This document shows, piece by piece, positions 46,849-56,867 of a stretch of DNA of 64,000 nucleotides. The stretch is from Rhodococcus sp. HNM0569 (lineage in GTDB: Bacteria > Actinomycetota > Actinomycetes > Mycobacteriales > Mycobacteriaceae), in the NCBI RefSeq assembly GCF_012726205.1, contig NZ_JAASAE010000005.1, positions 1 through 64,000 of the forward strand. Direction: 5' to 3'. Position 1 is the stretch's first letter. Each line of letters opens with the position of its first letter. The position numbers and the translations under genes were made by a program. The notes below the pieces were generated by a model, which was given only the letters and a program-made list of their open reading frames with translations, did no database searches and was not told where the DNA came from.

Positions 46849-47576
46849 CGCAGCCCCTTCGGTCCGAGGAATTGCTCGGCGAGTGCCCCCAGCCAGTCGA
46901 CGAACAGTGCCAGCGCGATCGCGAGCACAGCGCCGACGACGAGGGTGACATTGTCGCGAAGCTTGTATCCGGTGTCGATGAGGATGCCGAGACCACCCGC
47001 GCTGACCAGGAAGCTCAGCGTCGCGGTGCCGACCGCAAGCACCAGCGACGTGCGCAGGCCCGCCAGCACGTAGGGGATCGCGAGCGGGATCTCGACGGTG
47101 CGCAGCACCTTGAGTGCCGACATGCCTTGCCCGCGCCCCGCGTCGATCAGCGACGGATCGACCTGTTGCAGGCCCAGCATCGTGTTACGCAGCACAGGAA
47201 GCAACGAATAGAACGCGATGGGCAGCACACCGATCCAGAAGCCGGTGGTGCCTGTCCAGAGGAACAGCAGAACGAGCAGGCCGATCGCGGGTGCGGCCTG
47301 ACCGATGTTGGCGATACCGATGAAGATCGGGGCGAGCTTGTCGAATCCTGGTCGGGTGAGCAGGATTCCGAGCGGCACCGCGATGATCACGACGAGCAGC
47401 ACGATCACCACGGTGAGCAGGATGTGCTGCCACGTGAGGGTGGCGATGTTCGACGCGTTGAGGCTCGCCTTCTGCGTCGTCGTGAGATCACGCGTGAACG
47501 CCCAGATCAGGATGCCGGCCACGAGCACCACGATGACGCTGGGCTGGACGAGGAGCCGTATCCGGTCGACGGTCAC
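46845..47576 (-). CDS. Osmoprotectant ABC transporter, permease
   Basis: 243 residues, about six membrane segments. The EAA loop is present in DAGRGQGMSALKVLRTVEIPLAIP. One of two permeases; it pairs with the product of 48804-49460. Stop/start overlaps of 4 nt join it to the binding protein and ATPase genes. Confidence 0.92.
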   Translation of the reverse strand: MTVDRIRLLVQPSVIVVLVAGILIWAFTRDLTTTQKASLNASNIATLTWQHILLTVVIVLLVVIIAVPLGILLTRPGFDKLAPIFIGIANIGQAAPAIGLLVLLFLWTGTTGFWIGVLPIAFYSLLPVLRNTMLGLQQVDPSLIDAGRGQGMSALKVLRTVEIPLAIPYVLAGLRTSLVLAVGTATLSFLVSAGGLGILIDTGYKLRDNVTLVVGAVLAIALALFVDWLGALAEQFLGPKGLR

Positions 47577-48811
47577 GGGGCGGCCTCCCCGTTCTCGGGT
47601 GACCGGCCGGTGTCGCCCACCCTCGGCACCTCACCGGTGTCGTCCTCGTCCGCGTATTCGGCCCGCATCGCCGCGAGATGACGCACGAGCGTGTCGATCG
47701 TGACGACACCCTCGTACTCACCGCGGCGGCCGGTGACGACGGCGGTGGCGGATCCTTCTTCGAGCAGCGCCTCGAGCGCGTCCTGCAGGGTCGACTGCCG
47801 CGACACGACCTCGCCGATCGGAACGCCGACGCCGCGCAACGAGGACGCGTGCGCGAGATCGCGCGTGGACACCCAGGACACGGGGCGTCGCCGCTCGTCG
47901 AGCACGATGACCCAGGGGTTCTTGCGGCCGGCCAGCAGTGTGCGCACCGACTCGACGCTGTCGGTGATCGCGACGGTGGGGCGGGTGCCGAGTTTGACGT
48001 CGCGCACGCGGTCGAGCGTGAGCTGCTTGAGCGCGGCACCCGACCCGACGAATCCTTCGACCGTCTCGTTGGCGGGCGCGGCGAGGATCGCACTGGGCGT
48101 GTCGTACTGCATGATCGTCGACCGCGGGCCGAGTACCGCGATGCGGTCGCCGAGTTTGACGGCCTCGTTGAAGTCGTGCGTGACGAACACGATGGTCTTG
48201 CGCAGCTCCTCCTGCAGGTGCATCAGCTCGTCCTGCAGCAGGCCGCGCGTGATGGGATCGACCGCACCGAACGGCTCGTCCATCAGCAACACCGGGGGGT
48301 CGGCCGCGAGTGCGCGTGCGACGCCGACGCGCTGTTGCTCACCGCCGGACAGCTGCCGCGGGTAGCGGCCGGCGTACACGCCCGGATCGAGTCCGACGAG
48401 ATCGAGCATTTCCTCGGTGCGGGCACGGATCCGTGCTTTGTCCCAGCCGAGCAGGCCCGGCACGGGCGCGATGTTCTTCGCCACCGTCATGTGCGGGAAC
48501 AGTCCGGCTTGCTGGATCGAGTAGCCGATGCCTCGGCGGAGCTTGTCCGGGTCGATCGACAGCGCGTCGCGCCCGCCGATCGTGATGGTGCCCGACGTGG
48601 GCTCGATGAGCCGGTTGATCATCCGCATCGTGGTGGTCTTGCCGCCGCCGGACGGCCCGACGAGCACCACGAGCTCGCCTGCGGGGATCTCGAGCGAGAC
48701 GTCGTCCACAGCAGGGGTCTTCGAACCGGGGTACGTCTTGGTGACGTTCTCGAGCACGATGTCGACGCCGGAGATCTGCGGCTTGTCGTCGGTCGTCGCG
48801 GTGTCAGTCAC
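47573..48811 (-). CDS. Osmoprotectant ABC transporter, ATPase with CBS domains
   Basis: 412 residues. Walker A GPSGGGKTT, signature LSGGEQQRVGVARAL and Walker B LLMDEPFGAVD, followed by two CBS domains (about residues 265-395) that sense ionic strength in OpuA-type transporters. Drives osmoprotectant import. The acidic C-terminal tail follows the CBS pair. Its stop overlaps the start of the following permease gene by 4 nt, and its own start overlaps the first permease gene by 8 nt. Confidence 0.94.
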   Translation of the reverse strand: MTDTATTDDKPQISGVDIVLENVTKTYPGSKTPAVDDVSLEIPAGELVVLVGPSGGGKTTTMRMINRLIEPTSGTITIGGRDALSIDPDKLRRGIGYSIQQAGLFPHMTVAKNIAPVPGLLGWDKARIRARTEEMLDLVGLDPGVYAGRYPRQLSGGEQQRVGVARALAADPPVLLMDEPFGAVDPITRGLLQDELMHLQEELRKTIVFVTHDFNEAVKLGDRIAVLGPRSTIMQYDTPSAILAAPANETVEGFVGSGAALKQLTLDRVRDVKLGTRPTVAITDSVESVRTLLAGRKNPWVIVLDERRRPVSWVSTRDLAHASSLRGVGVPIGEVVSRQSTLQDALEALLEEGSATAVVTGRRGEYEGVVTIDTLVRHLAAMRAEYADEDDTGEVPRVGDTGRSPENGEAAP

Positions 48812-49460
48812 GGAGCCCCCTCGAGGTCGTCAGCTTTCCGATGAGCACATAGATGCCGTCCAGGACGAGCGCGAGAACGACGATGAGCACCGTGCCGGTG
48901 AGCGCTTGGGGCACCGCGGTGGGGCTGCCGACGCGGGACAGGCCCGAGAAGATCAGGTTGCCGAGGCCGGGGCCCTTCGCGTAGGCGGCGATCGCGAGGA
49001 TGCCCATCAGCATCTGCGTCGCGACGCGCATGCCCGCGAGGATCGACGGCCACGCGATGGGCAGCTCGATGCGGCCGAGCACACCGAGCCTGCTCATCCC
49101 GACGCCACGCGCGGCGTCGGTGACGGCGGGGTCGACGGATGCGAGCCCGATGATCGTGTTGCGGATGATCGGCAACAACGCGTACAGCACGAGCGCGGTG
49201 ACCGTCGGCCGGACACCGAGCCCGAGAATCGGGATCAGCAGACCCAGCAGTGCGAACGACGGGACGGTGAGGATCGCGCTCGCGAGCGCGGTCGCGACCG
49301 CCGACCCGGCCGGACTGCGATACACCGCGATGCCGATGGCGACCGCCACGATCGTGGCGAGGACCACGGATTGGATGACCGCGCTGACATGCAGATACGA
49401 GTCCGTCAGCAGCTGTAACTTGCGTGCGGATACGAAATCCCACAGTTGTCCGAAGTCCAA
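48804..49460 (-). CDS. Osmoprotectant ABC transporter, permease
   Basis: 218 residues, TTG start. The EAA loop DAARGVGMSRLGVLGRIELPIAWP and about five membrane segments identify an OpuCB/ProW-type permease. First gene of the operon; no glutamine-related site is seen upstream. The 122 nt before it carry no recognisable regulator site. Confidence 0.9.
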   Translation of the reverse strand: MDFGQLWDFVSARKLQLLTDSYLHVSAVIQSVVLATIVAVAIGIAVYRSPAGSAVATALASAILTVPSFALLGLLIPILGLGVRPTVTALVLYALLPIIRNTIIGLASVDPAVTDAARGVGMSRLGVLGRIELPIAWPSILAGMRVATQMLMGILAIAAYAKGPGLGNLIFSGLSRVGSPTAVPQALTGTVLIVVLALVLDGIYVLIGKLTTSRGLRD

Positions 49461-49582
49461 ATGTCCGCCTGCCTCACCGTGTAACCTTGCCCGGCCTTCC
49501 GGTTCGAATGCCCTCCCAACTTAGCCCCGCGAAGAGGATCGGGTGGGACAACGACCGGAGTTGCCAGGCGGGGGAGGTGCCG

Positions 49583-51712
49583 TCACAGGGCTGTGGCGAC
49601 CTTCCACGCCGAGTGCATCGCACCCTCGATGTAGTCGACCGATCCCGCGTCGCCGACCACCCGGACATCGAGATCGGCACCGGTCAGCCGGTCCGCGAGC
49701 GGCGCCGCGGCCGAGACGCCGGATGCGACGATCACCATGCGCGCGGGCGCCGACATCGACGTGCTGTCGACGGTGAATTCGACGGTGTTGCGGGTGATCC
49801 GGTCCACGGTGACATTGCGGTGCACCGTCAGTCCCAGCTCCTTGGCGTGTTTGGCGGCCGTCCACCGGCGCGGCATCGCCATCGGCACACCGAGCTGTTG
49901 CCCGTCGGCGAGCAGGGTGACGCGGCTTCCGCGCTCGGCCATGAACTCGGCGAGCTCGAGGCCGACGAGCGAGCCGCCGATCACGACGACATCCTTCGCC
50001 ATCGGAAGGTAGCGCAGGAAGCGGGTGCTCAGGGCGCGGATGCGTTCGGCGCTCGAGGTCACGCCCGCCAGCTTCCCGAGCTTGCTCGCCGCGCGGAGGA
50101 GCAGCGTCTGGTCCGACACGTCGCCGGTGCCGGTCATCAGCGCCCGCATGCTGTCGCCGGTGTGCACATGCGGCAGGTCGCCGCCGGGTACCGTCGGCCG
50201 CTCACGCACAGCGCCGGTCGCGACGACCACGACGTCCGGGTTCAGCGCCCGGATCGACTCCGGGGTTGCCTCGGTGCGGAGCCGCACGTCGATGCCGAGG
50301 CGGTCCACTTCTTCGGTCAGCCAACGCAACAGGCGTCCGTTGTCCGGTGTGGTCAGCGACGAGAACCACAGGGTGCCGCCCAGTCGGTCGGCCTTGTCGA
50401 GGATCGTGACCTGGTGGCCGCGTTCGGTGGCGACGCGGGCGGTTTCCAGGCCGCCCGGCCCGGCACCCACGACCACGACGCGTTTGGGCTTGGAGCCGCG
50501 CACGAACGGAACCAGGCCCTCGTTGCCCAATGCGGGATTCACGGCGCAGATCGGTGTGCCGTCCCAGAAGTTCTCCTGCACACATACGTAACAGTTGATG
50601 CACGGCCGAACCTGTGCGGCGCGCCCCGATTTCAGCTTGCCGACCAGCTCCGGGTCGGCAAGCAGCTGGCGGCCCATCGCCACGAAATCGGTGTCGCCGT
50701 CCGCGATCATCTTCTCGCCGACCTCGGGCAGCATGCGGCCGACGGTGATGACCGGAATCGACACGGCGCGCTTGATGATCGCGGCGTTGTGGGTGTAGAA
50801 GCCGACCTTGTCGGGCAGCGGGCCGTCGGTGAAGTTCGCGAACGCGTTCAGCGCGGTGCCCGAGACGTGGATCGCGTCGGCCCCGGCGTCCTCGAACATC
50901 TTCGCCGAGGCGGCGGCCTCCTCGACGGTGATCCCGTCTGTCTCCCCGTATTCCTGGCCGGCGACACGCACGATCACGGCGAGCCCGTCGCCGACCGTGT
51001 CCTTGACGGCGCGGACGACCTCGCACGTGAGGCGGGCACGGTTCTCGAGCGTGCCGCCGTACTCGTCGGTGCGCTGGTTGGTGTAGCGGCTCAGGAAGGC
51101 GCCGAGCACGTAGTTGTGCGCGACGTGGATCTCGACGGCATCGCCGCCTGCGGCGAGTACGCGGCCCGCTGCCTCCGCGAACATGCGGATCAGCCATGCG
51201 ATGTCGTCCTCGTCGGCGACGTGGAAGGTGGGCTTCTTGCCGCTGTTGACGGCGGCCATCTTCTGCAGTTCCTCCGGCGTGCAGTCGATCATCGCGCTCA
51301 TGTCGCCGGGTGGTTTCGGCAGGGTCGGCACCAGCTGCGGGCGGTCCTGGAGGGTGTCGATACGTGCGACCTTGCCGTGGTGGGTCATCTGGACGCACAG
51401 CTTGCTGCCCGCGTCGTGCACGGCGTCGGCGAGCGCTGCGAGGCCGGGGATGAACCGGTCCTCGGACAGGCCCGGTTCCTTCTCGCTCGCGCAGCCCACG
51501 GGATAGGCGACGGCGCAGCATCCGGTGATGATCAGGCCGGTACCGCCCGCCGCGCGCGCGGCGAAATGGTCGATGTCGCCCTGCTCGATCTCGCCGTCCT
51601 CGCACAGGTTCATGTCCATCGCGGGCATCACGACCCGGTTGTCGAGGGACATCGGCCCGATGCGGCCGGGGGAGAGGAGGTGCGGATATGCCGTGCGCTC
51701 GTCGGTCTTCAC
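49583..51712 (-). CDS. NADH:flavin oxidoreductase / 2,4-dienoyl-CoA reductase-like flavoprotein
   Basis: 709 residues from GTG 51712; the open frame continues to 51817 without a good start. N-terminal FMN TIM barrel of the Old Yellow Enzyme family (HLLSPGRIGPMSLDNR, HVAHNYVLGAFLSRYTNQR), then an Fe-S region CINCYVC...C, then FAD/NAD-binding domains (GAGPGGLETAR, GGSLVGLELAEF). The Fe-S Cys spacing C-x2-C-x2-C-x11-C is the trimethylamine-dehydrogenase form rather than the C-x2-C-x3-C of E. coli FadH. It lies between the osmoprotectant transporter and glnA1; a role in methylated amine use is possible but unproven. Confidence 0.87.
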   Translation of the reverse strand: MKTDERTAYPHLLSPGRIGPMSLDNRVVMPAMDMNLCEDGEIEQGDIDHFAARAAGGTGLIITGCCAVAYPVGCASEKEPGLSEDRFIPGLAALADAVHDAGSKLCVQMTHHGKVARIDTLQDRPQLVPTLPKPPGDMSAMIDCTPEELQKMAAVNSGKKPTFHVADEDDIAWLIRMFAEAAGRVLAAGGDAVEIHVAHNYVLGAFLSRYTNQRTDEYGGTLENRARLTCEVVRAVKDTVGDGLAVIVRVAGQEYGETDGITVEEAAASAKMFEDAGADAIHVSGTALNAFANFTDGPLPDKVGFYTHNAAIIKRAVSIPVITVGRMLPEVGEKMIADGDTDFVAMGRQLLADPELVGKLKSGRAAQVRPCINCYVCVQENFWDGTPICAVNPALGNEGLVPFVRGSKPKRVVVVGAGPGGLETARVATERGHQVTILDKADRLGGTLWFSSLTTPDNGRLLRWLTEEVDRLGIDVRLRTEATPESIRALNPDVVVVATGAVRERPTVPGGDLPHVHTGDSMRALMTGTGDVSDQTLLLRAASKLGKLAGVTSSAERIRALSTRFLRYLPMAKDVVVIGGSLVGLELAEFMAERGSRVTLLADGQQLGVPMAMPRRWTAAKHAKELGLTVHRNVTVDRITRNTVEFTVDSTSMSAPARMVIVASGVSAAAPLADRLTGADLDVRVVGDAGSVDYIEGAMHSAWKVATAL

Positions 51713-51804
51713 GGGCCGCAACGGTATTGCGCGCCGCGCGCGCGGTCTGCGTCGCTCTCGGTCTGCGGGACCGGTGGGACCCGAAGACCGGTGCCTCGGG
51801 AACG

Positions 51805-51842
51805 CGAACGGGCCCACCCGCGGAAGCGGATGGGCCCGTTCG
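51805..51842 (-). terminator. Hairpin after glnA1
   Basis: 12-bp arms CGAACGGGCCCA and TGGGCCCGTTCG, with a 4-bp inner stem around GGAA. It lies 41 nt after the glnA1 stop on the minus strand, and also just upstream of the oxidoreductase gene on the same strand, so it separates the two. Confidence 0.75.
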
Positions 51843-51882
51843 GAACAGCCGGTGTCCGTCGGCTGCGCCGACTCGTGCCGAC

Positions 51883-53319
51883 TCAGACGTCGTAGTAGAG
51901 CTGGAACTCGTAGGGGTGCGGGCGCAGGTTGACCGGCGCGATCTCGTTCTCACGCTTGAAGGAGATCCAGTTCTCGATCAGGTCCTCGGTGAACACGCCA
52001 CCCTCGGTGAGGTACTCGTGGTCCTGCTCGAGGCGGTCGATGACGGCGGGCAGGCTGGTGGGAGCCTGCGGGATGCCCTTGGCTTCCTCGGGCGGAAGCT
52101 CGTAGAGGTCCTTGTCGACCGGCGCCATCGGCTCGATCTTGTTCTTGATGCCGTCGAGGCCTGCGAGCATCTGCGCCGCGAACGACAGGTACGGGTTGCC
52201 CGACGAGTCGGGGGCGCGGAACTCGAGGCGCTTGGCCTTGGGGTTGTTGCCCGTGATCGGGATGCGCACGGCGGCCGAGCGGTTGCGCTGGCTGTAGACG
52301 AGGTTGATGGGGGCCTCGTAGCCGGGAACCAGGCGATGGTACGAGTTGATCGTCGGGTTGGTGAACGCGAGCAGCGACGGCGCGTGGTGCAGGATGCCGC
52401 CGATGTAGTGGCGCGCGAGATCCGACAGGCCCGCGTAGCCGGCCTCGTCGTGGAACAGCGGCTTGCCGTCCTTCCACAGCGACTGGTGCACGTGCATGCC
52501 CGAGCCGTTGTCGCCGAACAGGGGCTTCGGCATGAAGGTGACGGACTTGCCCGCCGCCCACGCCGTGTTCTTGACGATGTACTTGAACAGCTGCAGGTCG
52601 TCGGCCGCGTGGAGCAGCGTGTTGAACTTGTAGTTGATCTCGGCCTGGCCGGCGGTGCCGACCTCGTGGTGGCCACGTTCGATCTCGAAACCGGCGTTCT
52701 GCAGGTTGGTGGTGATCTCGTCGCGCAGGTCGACGTAGTGGTCGTACGGGGCGACAGGGAAGTAGCCGCCCTTCGCGCGCACCTTGTAGCCGAGGTTCGG
52801 CGAGCCGTCGGGGTTGCGGTCGGAGCCGGTGTTCCACGCGCCCGAGACCGAGTCGATCTTGTAGAAGGCGCCGTTCATCTGCGAGTCGTACGAGATCGAG
52901 TCGAAGATGTAGAACTCGGCTTCGGCACCGAAGAATGCGGTGTCGGCGATGCCGGTGCTCTTGAGGTATTCCTCCGCCTTGCGTGCGACATTGCGGGGGT
53001 CGCGGCTGTACGCCTCACGCGTGAACGGATCGTGCACGAAGAAGTCGACGTTGAGCGTCTTGGCTGCGCGGAACGGGTCGACGCGCGCCGTCGTGACATC
53101 CGGCAGCAGCATCATGTCGGACTCGTGGATCGACTGGAAACCACGCACCGACGAGCCGTCGAACGCGAGACCGTCGTCGAAGACGTCCTGGTTGAACGCC
53201 GCGGCGGGAATCGAGAAGTGCTGCTGGGTGCCCGGAAGATCGGTGAACCGGACGTCGACGTACTCGATGTTCTCGTCCGCGATGAACTTGATGACCTCTT
53301 CGGCCGTGGTGAACGCCAC
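51883..53319 (-). CDS. glnA: Glutamine synthetase GlnA1 (type I-beta)
   Basis: 478 residues, the usual length. Has [12 protein letters not shown], the metal/ATP region [30 protein letters not shown] and the adenylylation site [12 protein letters not shown] with the Tyr that GlnE modifies. GTG start with AAGGAGCA upstream. It assimilates ammonia; the upstream GlnR box and promoter point to induction in nitrogen limitation. Confidence 0.96.
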   Translation of the reverse strand: MAFTTAEEVIKFIADENIEYVDVRFTDLPGTQQHFSIPAAAFNQDVFDDGLAFDGSSVRGFQSIHESDMMLLPDVTTARVDPFRAAKTLNVDFFVHDPFTREAYSRDPRNVARKAEEYLKSTGIADTAFFGAEAEFYIFDSISYDSQMNGAFYKIDSVSGAWNTGSDRNPDGSPNLGYKVRAKGGYFPVAPYDHYVDLRDEITTNLQNAGFEIERGHHEVGTAGQAEINYKFNTLLHAADDLQLFKYIVKNTAWAAGKSVTFMPKPLFGDNGSGMHVHQSLWKDGKPLFHDEAGYAGLSDLARHYIGGILHHAPSLLAFTNPTINSYHRLVPGYEAPINLVYSQRNRSAAVRIPITGNNPKAKRLEFRAPDSSGNPYLSFAAQMLAGLDGIKNKIEPMAPVDKDLYELPPEEAKGIPQAPTSLPAVIDRLEQDHEYLTEGGVFTEDLIENWISFKRENEIAPVNLRPHPYEFQLYYDV

Positions 53320-53377
53320 GCTTGTGCTCCTTAATTCGTTTCAGCCAAGTGGTGATGGCGAATCCGTCGACCGAGAG

Positions 53378-53407
53378 GGTATGGAGACGGTGTTGCCCGC
53401 GAGTCAA
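53378..53407 (-). promoter_or_regulatory. glnA1 promoter
   Basis: TTGACT (minus strand, 53402-53407) and CATACC (53378-53383) are separated by 18 nt. The expected start leaves a ~50-nt leader before the GTG. Confidence 0.55.
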
Positions 53408-53413
53408 CCACTT

Positions 53414-53429
53414 GTTTCGCCCATGTTAC
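53414..53429 (-). promoter_or_regulatory. GlnR operator before glnA1
   Basis: GTAAC-N6-GAAAC on the minus strand, an exact match to the actinobacterial GlnR consensus GTnAC-N6-GAAAC. It lies just upstream of the -35 hexamer of glnA1, the classic place for GlnR activation. Confidence 0.8.
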
Positions 53430-53529
53430 GCATCGCGTTGTGCTGCACGGACGCACTCGTGTGACCCTGTCCACACCGGTCGACGGTCGCCGCAGCCGCG
53501 TCCCTGGCCGGACGCCTATCCTGGTACAC

Positions 53530-54009
53530 ATGGCACGCATAACCGGCAGCTGGCTCTCCGGACCCTCGGCCGCTCTCCCGAAAGATGCCGACGGCAGCGC
53601 GCAGGCGTACCGCGGCGAACGGCTCGGTCTCCCTGCCGACGGCCCCGGTGCGCTCTCCGGCAACGGTCGCCGGTTGTGGGCACTGCTCGTCGACTGGTTG
53701 CTGTCGATGGGCGTCGCGATGCTCATCGTGCGCGGCGAGCAGGCGTTCGAAGGGCCCGTCTCGACGGTCACGCTGCTCGTGTGGTTCGTGATGGGCGTCG
53801 TGTGCGTGTCGCTGTTCTCGTTCACGCCCGGTCAACTGCTGTTCGGCATCCAGGTGGCACGCGTCGACGCACCCGCGAAGGTCGGCTTCGTGCGCGCGCT
53901 CGGCCGGCAGCTGCTGTTGTCGTTCGTGGTGCCCGCGCTCGTCGCGGACATCGACGCACGCGGTATGCAGGACCGCGCGACCGGCACGGGATTGGTCCGG
54001 TCGCGCTGA
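53530..54009 (+). CDS. RDD-family membrane protein
   Basis: 159 residues, with two to three membrane segments in the second half and the RDD signature in LWALLVDWLLSMG and FTPGQLLFGIQVARVD. Orthologue by position of Rv2219A. TATCCT at 53517-53522 lies 7 nt before the ATG. Function unknown. Confidence 0.87.
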   Translation: MARITGSWLSGPSAALPKDADGSAQAYRGERLGLPADGPGALSGNGRRLWALLVDWLLSMGVAMLIVRGEQAFEGPVSTVTLLVWFVMGVVCVSLFSFTPGQLLFGIQVARVDAPAKVGFVRALGRQLLLSFVVPALVADIDARGMQDRATGTGLVRSR

Positions 54010-54031
54010 CGCGGCCCGATCCGCGCGCTGG

Positions 54032-54802
54032 TCAGCGCCTGCGAATCGTGCGCTGGACGCCACGCATCTTGGCGCCACCGGGGATCGGCCCCTTGGGGAG
54101 TGCGGCACCGCCACCGCCTCGGCTGCTGAGCGCCGACAGCCGGCTCTCGATCGTGTCCATGCGCTTGGTGTCGATGTTGCGGGGCAGCTTCGTGAGGCGC
54201 TTCTGCAGCTGCGACAGCGGAACCTGGCCCTCGTCGTTGCCGATCACGAGGTCGTAGATCGGGGTGTCGCCCACGAGGCGCGCGATGCGCTTCTTCTCCT
54301 GCGCGACGAGCGAACGGACTCGCTGCGGACTGCCCTCCGCGACCAGGACGATTCCGGGCCGGCCGATCACACGATGCACCGCGTCGAGCTGCGTCGTGCC
54401 TGCCACCGCGGTCTTGACGCGCCATTGGCCCTGCAGATTGTCGAGTGCCCACGCGGCGGCGCCCGCCTGGCCCTCGGCCTTGGCGTAGACGGACTTCTGC
54501 ACGCGGCGGCCGAACACGATGAACGCGCCGAGTAGACCCAGCAGAATGCCGATCGGCAGCAGGAACCATTCGAGATCCCACACGAGGCCGATCAGGAAGA
54601 ACACGACGGCCGCCGCCACGACGATGCCGATCATGATCGGCAGCAGCGCCTTGTCTTCCTTGCGCTGCATCTGGAACGCCTGCCACAGCTGTGTCCTGCG
54701 TTCCTTGGAAGCCTGTTTGCGCGCGGCCTTGGCCGCCGCCTTCGCTTCCTTCGTGGGCTTGCCGCCCTTGCCCTTGCCGCCCTGGGTCCTGCCGTTCGCC
54801 AT
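54032..54802 (-). CDS. DUF4191 membrane protein
   Basis: 256 residues from ATG 54802 (a GTG at 54808 would add two). Lys/Ala-rich N-terminus, two membrane segments at about residues 55-100 (ALLPIMIGIVVAAAVVFFLI and LLPIGILLGLLGAFIVF), then a basic C-terminal domain with SQLQKRLTKLPRNIDTKRMD. Orthologue by position of Rv2219. AGGATA on the plus strand at 54810-54815 reads as TATCCT, 7 nt from the ATG. Confidence 0.88.
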   Translation of the reverse strand: MANGRTQGGKGKGGKPTKEAKAAAKAARKQASKERRTQLWQAFQMQRKEDKALLPIMIGIVVAAAVVFFLIGLVWDLEWFLLPIGILLGLLGAFIVFGRRVQKSVYAKAEGQAGAAAWALDNLQGQWRVKTAVAGTTQLDAVHRVIGRPGIVLVAEGSPQRVRSLVAQEKKRIARLVGDTPIYDLVIGNDEGQVPLSQLQKRLTKLPRNIDTKRMDTIESRLSALSSRGGGGAALPKGPIPGGAKMRGVQRTIRRR

Positions 54803-54866
54803 GCTCACCAGGATACGTGCCCGGCGCCGAGCGCTCGCCCTCCGGTGCCGGTCGGCGTGCGCGCGT

Positions 54867-55877
54867 TCAGCGCGAGAGGCGTGCCATCAGGGCGCCCGCC
54901 TCCTGCGAGGCGTCGCCGCCCTCGGCGAGGTGCTGCTGGCCGGCAGGCAGGGGCCGCCCGTGACGCTCCATGGCCTGTGCGTACAGCCGGCCCGCGCGGT
55001 ACGACGACCGCACGAGCGGGCCCGCCATGACGCCGGCGAATCCGATCTCCTCGGCGGCCTTCGAATGCTCGACGAACTCCTCGGGCTTGACCCAGCGTTC
55101 GACGGGATGATGCCGAGGGGACGGGCGCAGGTACTGCGTGATGGTGAGGATGTCGCATCCGGCCTCGTGCAGGTCGATCATCGCCTGGTGCACCTCGTCG
55201 GGCGTCTCGCCCATGCCGAGGATCAGGTTGGACTTGGTGACCAGACCGAACTCGCGTGCCGCGGTGAGCACGCCGAGCGAGCGCTCGTAGCGGAATGCGG
55301 GCCGGATGCGCTTGAAGATGCGGGGCACCGTCTCGACATTGTGTGCGAGCACCTCGGGCCGGGATTCGAAGACCTCGGCGAGCAGATCCGGCTTGCCGTT
55401 GAAGTCGGGGATCAGGTTCTCGACGCCCGTGCCCGGGTTGAGCTGATGGATCCGGCGGACCGTCTCGGCGTAGAGCCACGCACCGCCGTCGGGGAGGTCG
55501 TCGCGCGCGACACCGGTGATCGTGGAATAACGCAGGCCCATCGCCTGCACGCTCTCGGCGACGCGGCGCGGCTCGTCGCGGTCCAACGCGGCGGGCTTGC
55601 CGGTGTCGATCTGGCAGAAGTCGCAGCGACGCGTGCACTGCTCGCCACCGATCAGGAAGGTGGCTTCGCGGTCTTCCCAGCACTCGTAGATGTTGGGGCA
55701 GCCGGCCTCTTCGCACACCGTGTGCAGGCCTTCGCGCTTGACCAAGCCCTTGAGCTCCGAGTATTCGGGACCCATCTTGGCGCGGGTCTTGATCCAACTC
55801 GGCTTGCGTTCGATGGGGGTCTCCGCATTTCGGATCTCGAGGCGGAGCAGCTTGCGTCCTTCTGGGGCCACAGTCAC
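54867..55877 (-). CDS. lipA: Lipoyl synthase
   Basis: Radical-SAM enzyme that inserts two sulfurs into octanoyl groups. 336 residues, auxiliary Fe-S Cys in [12 protein letters not shown], radical-SAM Cys in CTRRCDFCQ, and the C-terminal RSSY. GTG start at 55877; TACGAT (minus, 55885-55890) is 7 nt upstream. lipB is 88 nt upstream on the same strand. Confidence 0.96.
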   Translation of the reverse strand: MTVAPEGRKLLRLEIRNAETPIERKPSWIKTRAKMGPEYSELKGLVKREGLHTVCEEAGCPNIYECWEDREATFLIGGEQCTRRCDFCQIDTGKPAALDRDEPRRVAESVQAMGLRYSTITGVARDDLPDGGAWLYAETVRRIHQLNPGTGVENLIPDFNGKPDLLAEVFESRPEVLAHNVETVPRIFKRIRPAFRYERSLGVLTAAREFGLVTKSNLILGMGETPDEVHQAMIDLHEAGCDILTITQYLRPSPRHHPVERWVKPEEFVEHSKAAEEIGFAGVMAGPLVRSSYRAGRLYAQAMERHGRPLPAGQQHLAEGGDASQEAGALMARLSR

Positions 55878-55965
55878 GGGTCCGATCGTACGCCCGGAGT
55901 GCGCGTCGTCGGGGCCGGGGTGACGATGCGGAAAGCGCTGTGAGAGCTACCGGAGAGTAGCGTCG

Positions 55966-56733
55966 TCAGCCGTATCGGACGGTGGTGAACTGTGGCGCCG
56001 CGGTGGGCTCGGGAAGGTCGGGCGAGACCCGCGCGATGTCGTGTTCGGTGACCGGGAGTTCACCGTCCAGAGCGGCGAGAACCGCCGCGGTGACGGCCGG
56101 GCGGATGTCGTCGATGGTGACGTCGCGGCCGAGTTCGTTCGAGAGCGTCGTGACGCCTGCGTCGCGGATTCCGCACGGCACGATTGCATCGAAACCGGTG
56201 AGCTCCGCATTGCAGTTGAGTGAGAAGCCGTGCATCGTGACGCCGCGCTGAACCCGCACGCCGATCGCCGCGACCTTGCGTTCGGGCAGCCACACCCCGT
56301 CGCGCGTCGTGGCGGCGAGCCACACACCCGACCGGCCCTCGACTCGCCCGCAGTCGATGCCGAGGCCGGTGACGACCGTGATGAGCGCTTCTTCGAGGCG
56401 GCGTACGTAACGCACGACGTCGATCGGCTCGGCGAGCTTGATGATCGGATAGCCGACGAGCTGACCGGGACCGTGCCACGTGATCTTGCCGCCGCGGTCG
56501 ACGTCGACGACGGCGGTGCCGTCGGTGGGCCGGTCCTCCGGCTCGGTGCGGCGCCCCGCGGTGTACACCGCCGGATGCTCGAGCAACAGCAGCGTGTCGG
56601 TGCCGTCGCCGTCGGCCCGCTGCTCGGCCAGCGCACGCTGGCGCTCCCACGCCGCCATGTAGTCGATGAGGCCGAGGTCGAGAACGGACACCGGGCTCGC
56701 GGCCGCGCGAGCCGAGATCGGAGCTGTCGTCAT
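55966..56733 (-). CDS. lipB: Octanoyl-ACP:protein transferase LipB
   Basis: Transfers octanoate from ACP to lipoyl domains. 255 residues with [41 protein letters not shown] and the catalytic Cys in [15 protein letters not shown] (minus, 56742-56747) is 8 nt before the ATG. Feeds lipA; the E2 substrate is encoded next upstream. Confidence 0.95.
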   Translation of the reverse strand: MTTAPISARAAASPVSVLDLGLIDYMAAWERQRALAEQRADGDGTDTLLLLEHPAVYTAGRRTEPEDRPTDGTAVVDVDRGGKITWHGPGQLVGYPIIKLAEPIDVVRYVRRLEEALITVVTGLGIDCGRVEGRSGVWLAATTRDGVWLPERKVAAIGVRVQRGVTMHGFSLNCNAELTGFDAIVPCGIRDAGVTTLSNELGRDVTIDDIRPAVTAAVLAALDGELPVTEHDIARVSPDLPEPTAAPQFTTVRYG

Positions 56734-56809
56734 GAACTGCCACGCTACGCCGCCCTGCGGACGCGGTGCGCGGCGGTGACCCGATCCGGGGGAGCGCTGC
56801 GCAGACGCG

Positions 56810-56847
56810 CCGCGGGGCGCTGCCGGAGATCCGGCAGCGCCCCGCGG
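56810..56847 (-). terminator. 17-bp hairpin after the E2 gene
   Basis: Perfect 17-bp arms at 56810-56826 and 56831-56847 with a 4-nt loop, 20 nt after the E2 stop. No T run. A strong terminator candidate that would separate the E2 gene from lipB. Confidence 0.8.
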
Positions 56848-56867
56848 AGAGCCGTGCAGCGAGTTCG

